A DNA stretch of 6,769 bases. Origin: Myxococcales bacterium (lineage in GTDB: Bacteria > Myxococcota_A > Polyangia > Polyangiales > Polyangiaceae). Below, piece by piece: positions 6,721-6,769 of the stretch. The stretch is from the NCBI GenBank assembly GCA_023248785.1, contig JAHFDX010000203.1:1-6769 (forward strand), written 5' to 3'. A program made the translations under genes and the position numbers. How positions within the stretch are numbered: the stretch's first letter is position 1; the number at the start of each line of letters is the position of its first letter. The notes beneath the pieces were generated by a model that had not been told where the DNA came from, did no database searches, and saw only the letters and a list, made by a program, of their open reading frames with translations.

Positions 6721-6769
6721 ATGACAAAGTCACCACGGCGAGTCAGACCGTTGGAAATTGGGGGTAATT

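Larger units (their letters stand above)
6659..6769. repeat. Nested inverted repeats enclosing the 28-bp palindrome
   Basis: AATTACCCC at 6659-6667 is matched by its reverse complement GGGGTAATT at 6761-6769, the last bases of the window. Inside, GACTCGC (6679-6685) pairs with GCGAGTC (6738-6744). The palindrome at 6693-6720 lies within both. A smaller dyad, TGAC-AAA-GTCA, is at 6722-6732. The centres drift by a few bases (6714, 6711.5, 6706.5), so this is not one perfect cruciform. The outer repeat may continue past the window edge. It could be an operator cluster or a remnant of a small inverted-repeat element; no flanking target duplication can be tested here. Confidence 0.55.

Noticed and set aside
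6515..6736. Minus-strand open frame of 73 codons reading through the palindrome
   Set aside because: It overlaps the lipoprotein signal peptide in another frame, spans the palindrome and has no recognisable features.

Overview
The window holds a compact run of six genes, all on the minus strand and transcribed from right to left. It is moderately GC-rich. A cysteine-rich lipoprotein with an Asp/Ala tail, a neprilysin-type (M13) lipoprotein peptidase and a CrtC/AttH-like lipocalin-fold protein together suggest a Gram-negative bacterium, most likely Myxococcota (Polyangia-like). That placement is inferred from protein style only, with no marker gene to support it.

In transcription order: a non-coding head (about 6579-6769) carries a perfect 28-bp palindrome nested inside other inverted repeats, with a possible extended -10 promoter beside it. 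Next comes a small cysteine-rich lipoprotein (6578-5985). Nine bases later is a DppB-type ABC permease (5975-5046), overlapped by an ATGA junction with a DppC-type permease (5049-4243). After 24 bases comes a HEAT-repeat protein (4218-3214), again joined by an ATGA overlap to a CrtC/AttH-like lipocalin-fold protein (3217-2219). After 48 bases the run ends with an M13 zinc metallopeptidase lipoprotein (2170-65). Bases 1-64 lie downstream of that stop codon; I see no gene and no convincing terminator there.

The spacing and two 4-base stop/start overlaps argue for one operon. The two permeases would form the membrane channel of a peptide/nickel/oligopeptide-class (DppBC) importer. No ATPase and no canonical ~500-residue substrate-binding protein is present, so these are either encoded elsewhere or the first-gene lipoprotein takes an unusual role. 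The terminal M13 peptidase could process peptides outside the inner membrane before uptake. This peptide-handling reading is inference. The HEAT and lipocalin-like proteins have no obvious place in it, and they are what makes the operon unusual.

The most notable non-coding signal is the cluster of nested inverted repeats at 6659-6769, which could be an operator region or the remains of a small mobile element.
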